DNA of 64,000 nt, taken from Ruegeria halocynthiae. GTDB lineage: Bacteria; Pseudomonadota; Alphaproteobacteria; Rhodobacterales; Rhodobacteraceae. Under the pieces are notes generated by a model. The model searched no databases. It had not been told where the DNA came from and was given only the letters and a program-made list of their open reading frames with translations. This document shows, one piece after another, positions 52,749-60,148 of the stretch (within the stretch, counting starts at the first letter, position 1; each line of letters opens with the position of its first letter). The DNA lies in NCBI RefSeq assembly GCF_000743705.1, contig NZ_JQEZ01000002.1:791375-855374 (forward strand), read 5' to 3'. Position numbers and translations under genes: made by a program.

Positions 52749-53762
52749 ATGGCAAACACCGTGAACTTTCAGACAGAAAAAAAACTGATCTCCGCGTTCC
52801 ACACCGCCCTGGATTCCGCGACAGAACAAGAATCCCCTAAGGTCATGAGCCAATTCTGTGCTCCGGACCTGCAGTGGCGCGGCTTTCATCCATTCAACGA
52901 AATCAGCGGTGCTGAACAGGTTGCGCGGCAATTCTGGCAACCTCTAAAGCGCAGCCTTACCCATATACAGAACCGTGTGGATATCTTGTTTGCAGGACAA
53001 AACTCGTTGAGTGACGAGGCTGACGTTTGGGTCGTGTCCATGGGGCATTTGATGGGCCTGTTCGACCGACCTTGGTTGGGTATTCGACCAACCAGTAAGT
53101 TGGCATTCCTGCGGTATTGCGCGTTCCACAGAGTCGCCGGTGACAGGATTGTCGAAACGGCAATGTACTTCGACATACCACACCTGATGGTTCAAGCCCG
53201 ACAGAACCCGTTTCCTCCCCAAACAGCGGCGCATTTGGTGCAACCTGGACCGAAGCCTCATGACGGCCTGTTGTTTAACCAACAATCCGTTGAAGAAGGC
53301 GAGAAGACGCTGGCGGTCATCAATGCGATGATCTCGGATCTCGGCCAATGGGACAGCGGAGTGTCGCTTGAGGATGAACTGGCCCGAACCTGGCACCAAG
53401 ACATGATCTGGTGGGGACCCGAGGGGATTGGCGCGACCTACACGATAGAGCGATATGCCAAGCAGCACTCTGGACCGCTCCGCGCGTCTTTCAAAGACCG
53501 GTCAAAGACCAAACATGTTTGCCGCCTGGCCGAAGGGCACTATGGCGGCTTCTTTGGCTGGCCCAACTTCATGGCTACTCCGTCGGGAGGGTTCATGGGT
53601 ATGCCTGCCACTGAGAAACCCGGCGAATTCAGGGTGATCGACATCTATCGCCGCGCTGGTGACAAACTGGCCGAAAACTGGATCTTCATCGACCTGCTCC
53701 ACTTCTGGAAAGGGCAAGGAGTTGATATTCTGGCACGCACCACGGGGATCGAAGCACCATGA
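52749..53762 (+). CDS. Tandem NTF2/SnoaL-like protein
   Basis: A 337-aa protein with two NTF2-like halves (about 10-155 and 180-330). First half: QFCAPDLQWRGFHPFNEISG. Second half: HQDMIWWGPEGIGATYTIER, GFMGMPATEKPGEFRVIDIY and NWIFIDLLHFWKGQGVDIL. The second half parallels the proteins at 44963 and 47355. ATG 52749 was chosen; an upstream in-frame start would lie inside the operator. It overlaps the amidohydrolase gene by 4 bp. Confidence 0.83.
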   Translation: MANTVNFQTEKKLISAFHTALDSATEQESPKVMSQFCAPDLQWRGFHPFNEISGAEQVARQFWQPLKRSLTHIQNRVDILFAGQNSLSDEADVWVVSMGHLMGLFDRPWLGIRPTSKLAFLRYCAFHRVAGDRIVETAMYFDIPHLMVQARQNPFPPQTAAHLVQPGPKPHDGLLFNQQSVEEGEKTLAVINAMISDLGQWDSGVSLEDELARTWHQDMIWWGPEGIGATYTIERYAKQHSGPLRASFKDRSKTKHVCRLAEGHYGGFFGWPNFMATPSGGFMGMPATEKPGEFRVIDIYRRAGDKLAENWIFIDLLHFWKGQGVDILARTTGIEAP

Positions 53763-54628
53763 AGATAGATGCACATCACCACCTGTGGGACCTCTCGGCA
53801 GTGACCTATCCCTGGCTTACGGAGAAAGGCATCGTTCGTTTTTTTGGCGACCCGGCTTCTATCCAACGGGACTATTTGTTGCCTGAATTTCGCACAGATG
53901 CCGAGGCCAAGGGCGTCGGCGCATCGGTGCACATTCAGGTCGGCGCTGCTGACCCCTGGGCCGAAGCACAATGGGTGCAATCCGTGGCAGATCAGTTCCC
54001 TGACTGGCCGTTGGTGCAAGTAGCTTTCTGCGACCTGATTTCTAAAGATCTGGACGAACAACTCGATCGTCTTCAAACCCTGCCTTCCGTGCGCGGCGTT
54101 CGCCAGATCATTGGCCGCGCTCCGGGTGAAGATGCGTCAACGGGCACAAACGCCCTGCTTAAAGACCCCGCGTTTTTGGCTGGCCTACAGCAATTGGGCA
54201 CCCGCGGCCTCTCGTTTGACCTTCAATTGCTGCCAGAACTAATGGATCAAGCTGCAGATGTTCTTGCGCAAGCTCTGGAAACGCAGATAGCCCTGTGCCA
54301 CGCTGGTTCGCCACATGACCGGACTCCGCAAGGTTTGCAAAGTTGGGCAGATAAATTGACTGCATTGTCAAGCTTGCCGCAGGTCTATTGCAAACTCTCC
54401 GGCCTCGGAATGTTCGATCACAACTGGAGCGCTGACAGCGTCGCGCCCATCATTTCGACCTGCTTGTCCCAGTTCGGCGCAGATCGCTGCATGTTCGGAT
54501 CGAATTTTCCGGTCGACAGCCTCACTTCAACTTACAACGAGGTTGTTTCCCGGCACCAGGACCTGATCCCAAGCTCAAACCAAGATGACGTGTTCCATGG
54601 CACATCAAAACGCTTCTATCGCATTTGA
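53759..54628 (+). CDS. Amidohydrolase-2 family lactonase-like protein
   Basis: A 289-aa metal hydrolase of the amidohydrolase-2 group. The start MKIDAHHHLWDLSAVTYPWL is the classic L-fuconolactonase / pyrone-dicarboxylate lactonase N-terminus, and the later motifs are GASVHIQVGAADP, ALCHAGSPHD and RCMFGSNFPVDSL with the final aspartate. These enzymes open lactones of acidic sugars or aromatic products. Its presence supports a lactone or sugar-acid-like intermediate in this pathway. The ATGA overlap couples it to the NTF2-like gene. Confidence 0.9.
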   Translation: MKIDAHHHLWDLSAVTYPWLTEKGIVRFFGDPASIQRDYLLPEFRTDAEAKGVGASVHIQVGAADPWAEAQWVQSVADQFPDWPLVQVAFCDLISKDLDEQLDRLQTLPSVRGVRQIIGRAPGEDASTGTNALLKDPAFLAGLQQLGTRGLSFDLQLLPELMDQAADVLAQALETQIALCHAGSPHDRTPQGLQSWADKLTALSSLPQVYCKLSGLGMFDHNWSADSVAPIISTCLSQFGADRCMFGSNFPVDSLTSTYNEVVSRHQDLIPSSNQDDVFHGTSKRFYRI

Positions 54629-54883
54629 CAGCGGAGAGGCACACAAGAAAAAGGTCTTTGGCTCTATTTCAAAACAATTGCTTTGCAGTCGCAGCTAACG
54701 GCAGCTTTCCGCCCTCCCGGTGGATGACTTTGCGCTTGCAGTAGATTTTTCACGTATGCAGCGAACGGCAGCTGTGTGGCCCAAATCACTTATCTTGCCC
54801 ATTAGTTTGCTGGCGCGGCTAATGTCGGCAAGGTCCCACTTGGTAAGATTTCGTCCAACAGAGATTGAATGTCTGCAAGTGGT

Positions 54884-55140
54884 GGCGGAGCGCATTGCCC
54901 CGCCGCTTTTGTTTGTGGGCCAGCGGGATTTGGACAAGCCAAACGCCCCTGGCCGTCAGGGGGAAAGCGCTGCCTTCCCCCTCGGGCAACCCTATTAGAC
55001 AGGGCCGTGTCCTCAGCTGCGCCTGCGGGCCGCACCACCCCTGTCGAATAGCATTGCCTCGCCCCCTTCCGCGTTCGCCACGTGGCAGATCAGCAGGAAC
55101 AGGCGCCTTCGGCGTCTGATCTGCAAATCAGCCCTGATTT
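54884..55140. ncRNA. Possible structured RNA: series of six hairpins
   Basis: Stems seen: GGCGG/CCGCC (54884-54904, then TTTT), GGCCAG/CTGGCC with inner TTTGG/CCAAA (54918-54954), GGGGGAA/TTCCCCC (54959-54981), GACAGGG/CCCTGTC (54998-55045), GCAGATCAG/CTGATCTGC (55085-55124) and AAATCA/TGATTT then TT (55125-55140). The density is far above that of other spacers here. It could be a small RNA, stacked terminators or an integration scar beside the tRNA. Strand is not known. Confidence 0.35.
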
Positions 55141-55162
55141 TTCCGAAAGGAGGTCAGGATCA

Positions 55163-55306
55163 ATGAAATCGGTTTGGGTGCTGGATGAAAGATGTGAGGC
55201 CAAAAAAGGAAAGGTTCTGTCGCTGGTGGCAGAACTATGTGTCGCCTCACATAGGTGTAAGTGGCGGACCGAGGAGGATTCGAACCCCCGACCCCTTGAT
55301 TCGTAG
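55163..55306 (+). CDS. Doubtful 47-residue frame with strong ribosome site
   Basis: AAGGAGGT lies 9 bases before the ATG, the best such site in this spacer. The frame reads MKSVWVLDERCEAKKGKV, then continues through the 3' half of the tRNA gene on the opposite strand (DSNPRPLDS), a typical artefact ending. Only experiment could show that it is used. Confidence 0.2.
   Translation: MKSVWVLDERCEAKKGKVLSLVAELCVASHRCKWRTEEDSNPRPLDS
55235..55254 (-). terminator. Hairpin downstream of tRNA-Arg
   Basis: CTATGTG (55235-55241) pairs with CACATAG (55248-55254), 7 bp with a 6-base loop, starting 8 bases past the tRNA 3' end on the minus strand. The T-run after it is poor (TTCTG), so it may be a processing or weak termination signal. 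Confidence 0.4.
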
Positions 55307-55338
55307 TCAAGTACTCTATCCAGCTGAGCTATCGGTCC
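55262..55338 (-). tRNA. tRNA-Arg (anticodon ACG)
   Basis: A full cloverleaf on the minus strand. Acceptor GGACCGA pairs with TCGGTCC, G73 is the discriminator and CCA is encoded. The D arm reads GCTC..GAGT, the anticodon stem CTTGA/TCAAG holds the loop CTACGAA with anticodon ACG (A34 is normally converted to inosine), and the T arm has GGTTCGAATCC. Length 77 with CCA. It reads CGU, CGC and CGA codons after editing. Confidence 0.96.
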
Positions 55339-55402
55339 GCGTTGGTGAGGCGGTGTTTAGACCCACCTCAGGGGACGCGCAAGCCGATTCTTCAAAAATA
55401 TT

Positions 55403-56785
55403 CTAAAAAGTTACGTCGCCCCTCGGCAGCCGGATTTCAAAGGTTGTTCCCTGCGGTCCTGTCTCGGTTAGCACCAGGTCTCCGCCATGTCCGCGCACCA
55501 GTTCCTGCGAGATCGCAAGCCCAAGTCCCGACCCACCTTTGCGCACTCCGCCCTGAAACGGGGTGAACAGGTTTTCGCGCGCTTTGGGTGGCAGGCCCGG
55601 CCCGGTATCGGTTATTTCGACACACCAATCATCTTCATGCACGCAGCCCGCAAGCGTGATTTCGCCCGGTTTTCCAGAGGCCACCAGCGCCTGACGGGCG
55701 TTGCGTACCAAATTCATCATGACGCGGAAAATCTGCTCGGGGTCGGCCCGTGCGACAAGATCATCTGGAACCGCATTCACGATTTCAACGCAGGCATCGG
55801 CAACGGCCAGTTTTTCGCTGGCCACAACATCCTCGGCGACATCCCGCATTCGTACCATCGTCAGCGTCGGCGCGGGTTCTTCCGCCCGGCCAAAGGCCAG
55901 CGTGCTTTCGCACAAGGACACCGCCCGCGTGATCGAATTGACCAGCTTGGGCGCCATGCGCCGCACCAGCGGATCGTCGCTAGCCTCAATCCGGTCGGTG
56001 AACAGCTGCGCCGAGGTCAGGATGTTGCGCAAGTCATGGCTGACTTTGGCCACCGCGCCGCCCAGTTGCGCCAGCCGCTCGCGTTGTTTCAGGGCCTGCG
56101 TCAGTTCGGTCTGTAGCTTTTGCAGGGCTTCTTCGGCCTCGCGCAGCTCGGTCACTTTCGAACCGGGCGAGATGATCCCGCGCGCGTCCTCGGGCGCGCT
56201 TGCATAGCGTTGCATGTAGCCAACAACACTTTTGATCGGTTTCACCAAAACCACCCGCACGGCCAGAAACAGGAAAAAGGCCGTGATGATCGAGATGACA
56301 AAGGACAAGCCCAGAATGCGCAACCCATAGTCGGTCATCGCCATACGCAGTGGCATACTGTCAGTCGTGACTTCAATCAGCAGCCCCGCGCCTTTGACTG
56401 GCTCACCTATTACGCGAATGACCTGATTTTCCGTGGTGAACATGCGCGCCACCGCATCCCGGATCAGGATCCAGGGCCGGGCGTCACGCAGGTCATACGT
56501 CTTGGATATCTGTTCCGGAATCGGCGATGACAGCATCAGTTGGCGCACTTCGTCGCGCCGCAGAACGACGTTGTAAACACCGGCATTGGCCAGCAATTCT
56601 GCTTCAAGATCTTCAGCCAGCATGTCATCGGCCAGCAAGGCCAGTGACGCGATCTGGGCGCGTTCAAGACGGTTCAGCAGGAAATCTTCGCGAAAACGTG
56701 CAATCGACGGAACAAAGATCAGGATTTCGGCCAACATGACGAAGACCGTCGTCAGGATCAGAAATCGGCCCGACAGCGAATTCAA
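55403..56785 (-). CDS. Sensor histidine kinase
   Basis: A 460-aa inner-membrane kinase with helices at about 7-27 and 158-180 enclosing a periplasmic sensor of about 130 residues. HAMP-like linker and coiled coil (ELREAEEALQKLQTELTQAL) lead to the H-box AKVSHDLRNILTS with phosphorylated H250. N-box NLVRNARQALVAS, then ITDTGPGLPP and GGSGLGLAIS, form the ATPase. HDLRN rather than HELR is the HisKA variant seen in DctB/NtrB-like kinases. No response regulator gene adjoins it in the window. Confidence 0.93.
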   Translation of the reverse strand: MNSLSGRFLILTTVFVMLAEILIFVPSIARFREDFLLNRLERAQIASLALLADDMLAEDLEAELLANAGVYNVVLRRDEVRQLMLSSPIPEQISKTYDLRDARPWILIRDAVARMFTTENQVIRVIGEPVKGAGLLIEVTTDSMPLRMAMTDYGLRILGLSFVISIITAFFLFLAVRVVLVKPIKSVVGYMQRYASAPEDARGIISPGSKVTELREAEEALQKLQTELTQALKQRERLAQLGGAVAKVSHDLRNILTSAQLFTDRIEASDDPLVRRMAPKLVNSITRAVSLCESTLAFGRAEEPAPTLTMVRMRDVAEDVVASEKLAVADACVEIVNAVPDDLVARADPEQIFRVMMNLVRNARQALVASGKPGEITLAGCVHEDDWCVEITDTGPGLPPKARENLFTPFQGGVRKGGSGLGLAISQELVRGHGGDLVLTETGPQGTTFEIRLPRGDVTF

Positions 56786-56803
56786 TCTGCTCTCCTTTCC
56801 CGG

Positions 56804-58222
56804 TCAGGGCATCCAGCGCTGGACGAACCTGACGACGCGTTTAACTGTCTGATTCTCAAACAGCCTTGGCGAGAAATAGGCACCCGCCACCCGTTTGTTA
56901 AGCTCTCCGATCGTCGGATAGGGCGAAACCATCGCGGCAACCTGCCCCATCTTTAGATTATTGGCCAAGGCCAGCGACCACAAGTTGATCAGTTCGCCCG
57001 CCTGATGACCCACGACTGTGGCCCCCACAGGACGGCCTTTTACGACCATGACCTTAATGAAGCCTTTCGTCTTACGCTCGGATATCGCGCGGTCGTTGTG
57101 ATGATAATCAAAGCGCGCGATCTCGACCTTGTCGCCATGCTGCGCGCGCGCCTGCGCCTCGGTCAGGCCAACCTGCGCCAATTCGGGATCAGTGTAAGTG
57201 GCCCACGGGATATGCGCTGTTTTTGCTTTGGACGGCAGGCCGAACAGGGCGGAACGGATGATGATCCCGGCGTGATACCCGGCCACATGGGTAAATTGCA
57301 GCCCCCCTGCAACGTCACCGATGGCATAGACTTTGCGGTTCGTCGTGCGCAGCGCCTCATCCACTTTGATGCCAGTGCGGGTCGGCTCGATCCCGGCTGC
57401 CTCAAGGTTCAGGCGGTCGGTATTGGCCTTGCGCCCGGCAGCCAGCAATAGATGCGAACCCGAAATGATGTCGCCGTTTTCGGTCACAACCTCGACCGCG
57501 CCGTTGTTGTTCCGAAACTGCGCCACCATCGCCTGTTCCAGAATCGCGACACCTTCGGCGCGCAGGGTGTCCAGCACAATCGCTGCCGCCTCGGGGTCGT
57601 CCTTGCCCAGCGCCTGCAGGCCCTCGATGACAGTGACCTTGCAGCCCAGCCGGATGTGGGCCTGCGCCATCTCCATCCCGATGGGGCCGCCGCCGATGAT
57701 CAGCAGATGGTCCGGCTTGTCGCGCAAATCAAAGATGGTCTCATTGGTGTAATGCACCACCTGATCCAGCCCGGGGATCAGCGGCACCAAAGGCGACGAA
57801 CCCGTGGCAATCACCACGCGCCGCGCTGTAATCAGATGATCACCCGCCTGCACCTGTGTCGCAGAGACAAAGCTGCCAAACTCTCGGATCACCCTGACGC
57901 CGAACCCTTCGAACCGCTCCTGGCTGTCCATCGGCTCTATCTGGGCGATCACATCGTGAACGTGATCCTTGGCGGCGGCATAATCCACCTGCGGCACCAC
58001 GTCGGCCACGCCCAACGCCGAGGCATGCGCCTGCCCGTAGGCCGCCTTGCCGCTAGCAATCAGAGCCTTGGACGGCACACAGCCGAAGTTCAGGCAATCG
58101 CCGCCCATCTTGTGACCTTCCAACAGGATCACATCAGCGCCCATCTGGCTGGCACCTGCGGCCACGGACAACCCGCCCGACCCGGCCCCGATTACCAGGA
58201 TATCGGTTTTCAGTTCTTGCAT
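56804..58222 (-). CDS. FAD-dependent disulfide oxidoreductase, mercuric-reductase-like
   Basis: A 472-aa flavoprotein. FAD motif DILVIGAGSGGLSVA, redox-active GGDCLNFGCVPSKAL with C43 and C48, NAD motif LLIIGGGPIGMEMAQAHIRL, and KVYAIGDVAGG. C-terminal dimerisation domain ends PYPTIGELNKRV. It lacks the vicinal cysteine pair at the C-terminus of true MerA and the heavy-metal N-terminal domain, so it is not a mercury reductase. The partner gene 4 bp upstream encodes a TVP38-type membrane protein, a pairing common in proteobacteria. The true start is ATG 58222, not an upstream one within that gene. Confidence 0.9.
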   Translation of the reverse strand: MQELKTDILVIGAGSGGLSVAAGASQMGADVILLEGHKMGGDCLNFGCVPSKALIASGKAAYGQAHASALGVADVVPQVDYAAAKDHVHDVIAQIEPMDSQERFEGFGVRVIREFGSFVSATQVQAGDHLITARRVVIATGSSPLVPLIPGLDQVVHYTNETIFDLRDKPDHLLIIGGGPIGMEMAQAHIRLGCKVTVIEGLQALGKDDPEAAAIVLDTLRAEGVAILEQAMVAQFRNNNGAVEVVTENGDIISGSHLLLAAGRKANTDRLNLEAAGIEPTRTGIKVDEALRTTNRKVYAIGDVAGGLQFTHVAGYHAGIIIRSALFGLPSKAKTAHIPWATYTDPELAQVGLTEAQARAQHGDKVEIARFDYHHNDRAISERKTKGFIKVMVVKGRPVGATVVGHQAGELINLWSLALANNLKMGQVAAMVSPYPTIGELNKRVAGAYFSPRLFENQTVKRVVRFVQRWMP

Positions 58223-58226
58223 GAAT

Positions 58227-58958
58227 TCAGGCGTCCTTTTTGCCACGCAGGGACTTGATGACAATCGGCAATGCGGCCAGCACACACAACCCAATGATCG
58301 GGCCGATGACGAATGGTTCCCACAGCAGGGAAACATCCGGCGTCTCACCCCGGTCGAACACGCCGCCCAAACCGACACCGATCCAAGTAAAAACGATGCC
58401 CCCGGGGATAATGCCCAGCGCCGTAGTGATCAGAAAGTTGCGAAATCTCACACCCACAAGCGCAGGGACCAGATTGGCCACAAAGAACGGCACGATAGGC
58501 ACAAGGCGCAGCAGAAACAGCACCGAAATCTCATTCTCTCGCAGACTGTCTTTCAGCTTTTTGATCGTCCCTTCCGAGGATTCCAGCCGCGCGGTCAGTG
58601 ATGCGCCCAACCCCCAGCGCGCCGCCAAAAAGATCGCGGATGCCCCAATGGTGGCGGCGAATACGTTAAAGACGGTTCCAGCGAACAGACCGAACAAGAA
58701 CCCTCCGGTCATCGAGGCCACAGCCGCACCCGGCAGGGAAAAGGCGACGATCACGATGTAGATCGCCACAAATGCACCCGCCATCGCCCAATAGTTCGCA
58801 TCACGCCACGCCAAAAGTGCTTCGCGGTTATCGCGCAGGGTCTCAAATGTCAGGTAATCGCCCAGTGTAAAGAACCCCACCGCGGCAACGGTGAGAATCA
58901 CCAGCAATGGAATATGGCGCGCAAGCCCGCTGCGCGGGGCCTGAGTTGTATCGCTCAT
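58227..58958 (-). CDS. TVP38/TMEM64 (DedA-like, VTT-domain) membrane protein
   Basis: A 243-aa inner-membrane protein with about six helices. VTT motif: AFSLPGAAVASMTGGFLFGL with its glycines, then FLLRLVPIVPFFVANLVPAL and FLITTALGIIPGGIVFTWIG. DedA relatives are proposed phospholipid flippases or proton-coupled transporters, and TVP38-type members have no settled role. ATG 58958 (MSDTTQAP) was chosen. The next gene starts 4 bases after its stop, so the two are coupled. Confidence 0.9.
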   Translation of the reverse strand: MSDTTQAPRSGLARHIPLLVILTVAAVGFFTLGDYLTFETLRDNREALLAWRDANYWAMAGAFVAIYIVIVAFSLPGAAVASMTGGFLFGLFAGTVFNVFAATIGASAIFLAARWGLGASLTARLESSEGTIKKLKDSLRENEISVLFLLRLVPIVPFFVANLVPALVGVRFRNFLITTALGIIPGGIVFTWIGVGLGGVFDRGETPDVSLLWEPFVIGPIIGLCVLAALPIVIKSLRGKKDA

Positions 58959-59157
58959 GTGGCTGTCCGGTTTGTTGCGTTTCATTCTGCCTACAACATG
59001 CGCCGTCAGCGCGTTCAGCAACAGGGGCCTCACGCTGCCTTGATGTTTACGGTAGGGAATGTGAGGGTCAGGGGTATCAAAACCGCCATTTTGAAATCTT
59101 TTGCGCTATGCGGTTACAGAATTGTTGCAAAAGGTGCCGAATCCCGCACCTAGGGGT

Positions 59158-59186
59158 TTGACTTACCCTACGCTTGCCAGTAGAGG
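59158..59186 (+). promoter_or_regulatory. Candidate rpmH promoter
   Basis: TTGACT, a 17-base spacer and TAGAGG, about 70 bases before rpmH. The -35 fits sigma-70 well, the -10 poorly. Confidence 0.45.
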
Positions 59187-59253
59187 ACGGGCTTCGAACA
59201 CCACGGGCAGGCGAATCCGCGCTGCACCCGACCGATATATTGGAGACGGAGCG

Positions 59254-59388
59254 ATGAAACGCACCTATCAGCCTTCGAACCTGGTTCGCAAACGCCGCCA
59301 CGGTTTCCGCGCGCGCATGGCCACCAAGGCCGGCCGCAAGATCCTGAACTCGCGCCGCGCACGCGGTCGCAAGTCGCTGAGCGCATAA
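59254..59388 (+). CDS. rpmH: Ribosomal protein bL34
   Basis: A 44-aa, highly basic protein, [20 protein letters not shown] and so on to GRKSLSA, the normal length and sequence of bL34. It is part of the large ribosomal subunit. GGAGACGGAGCG precedes the ATG. It is followed by rnpA and yidD, the standard arrangement in bacteria. Confidence 0.99.
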   Translation: MKRTYQPSNLVRKRRHGFRARMATKAGRKILNSRRARGRKSLSA

Positions 59389-59413
59389 ACCGCTCACCGA
59401 TCAGGTTGTGAAC

Positions 59414-59839
59414 ATGACGCCGCCGGAGGCCCCTGAGGATGGTAGCAACCGCCCCGGGGATATGCCCCCGGCGGCGTCCGTTTGCGCGCCTGAAACTTTG
59501 ACAGTTCTAAAGAAACGATCCGATTTCCTGAAAGCCGCCCGCGCGCGCAGGCAGGGCACATCGTCGATGATGATGCAGGCCCGCAAACGCGCACCGGATG
59601 AGGCGGACGGGATTCGCGTTGGCTTCACCTGTTCCAAGAAGGTCGGCAATGCCGTGGCCCGCAATCGGGCTAAACGTCGCCTGCGCGAGGCTGCGCGCGC
59701 CGTCTTGCCCGCCCAAGGGCACGACGGATGGGATTACGTGCTGATCGGTCGCGCCGAAGTCACCGCCACGCGCCCGTTCAATGCCTTTCTGGATGACTTG
59801 CGCTATGCGCTGCGCAAAATCCACAGCGCGCGTAAATGA
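59414..59839 (+). CDS. rnpA: Ribonuclease P protein component
   Basis: A 141-aa protein. After about 28 variable, proline-rich residues comes the RnpA core: [16 protein letters not shown], then [20 protein letters not shown] and [13 protein letters not shown], the RNR signature that binds the catalytic RNA. It assists the RNase P ribozyme in tRNA 5' maturation. The N-terminal extension is longer than in E. coli, as is usual in this group. ATG 59414 or a GTG at 59408 could be used. Overlaps yidD by 4 bp. Confidence 0.97.
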   Translation: MTPPEAPEDGSNRPGDMPPAASVCAPETLTVLKKRSDFLKAARARRQGTSSMMMQARKRAPDEADGIRVGFTCSKKVGNAVARNRAKRRLREAARAVLPAQGHDGWDYVLIGRAEVTATRPFNAFLDDLRYALRKIHSARK

Positions 59840-60081
59840 CCCTGCTGTCCCAGATCTTTGCCCTGCCCATCCGGGCCTATCGGTTGGTGTTCAGCCCATG
59901 GGTCGGGTTCAACTGCCGCTATCAGCCCACATGCTCGGCCTATGCGCTGGAAGCGCTGGAAAAGCACGGCGCCATCAAAGGGGCATGGCTGGCCGCCCGG
60001 CGAATTGGCCGCTGCCACCCGTGGGGCGGCGATGGTTATGACCCGGTGCCGGACCACAAGGACGGCGACCCCTCGGCGTGA
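59836..60081 (+). CDS. yidD: Membrane protein insertion efficiency factor
   Basis: An 81-aa protein. [40 protein letters not shown] and [17 protein letters not shown] are the conserved YidD motifs with three cysteines. It acts at the inner membrane beside YidC. Its start overlaps the rnpA stop. No yidC follows directly here; an acyl-CoA dehydrogenase gene does. Confidence 0.96.
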   Translation: MTLLSQIFALPIRAYRLVFSPWVGFNCRYQPTCSAYALEALEKHGAIKGAWLAARRIGRCHPWGGDGYDPVPDHKDGDPSA

Positions 60082-60148
60082 CCCCCCGTCAGACTTGACC
60101 CGCCAGGGTCCGGGCTGAACACTTGGCCGTGTTCAAGTTGAGGCCCAG

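Larger units (their letters stand above)
54629..55261. other. Long spacer with worn repeats and a chain of hairpins
   Basis: About 630 bases with no firm gene. From 54690 to 54800 it shows repeat-family words (GCAGCGAACGGCAGC, GGCCCAAATC). From 54884 to 55140 six stem-loops follow one another, listed separately. Near the end, a 47-codon frame at 55163-55306 has an AAGGAGGT ribosome site but runs antisense through the tRNA, so it is doubtful. Confidence 0.45.

Noticed and set aside
55262..55338. Genomic island attachment site at tRNA-Arg
   Set aside because: I saw no second copy of the tRNA 3' end in the window and no integrase gene beside it, so integration here is not supported.
56804..58222. 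True mercuric reductase (merA)
   Set aside because: The C-terminal vicinal cysteines and the N-terminal metal-binding domain are missing, and there are no other mer genes.
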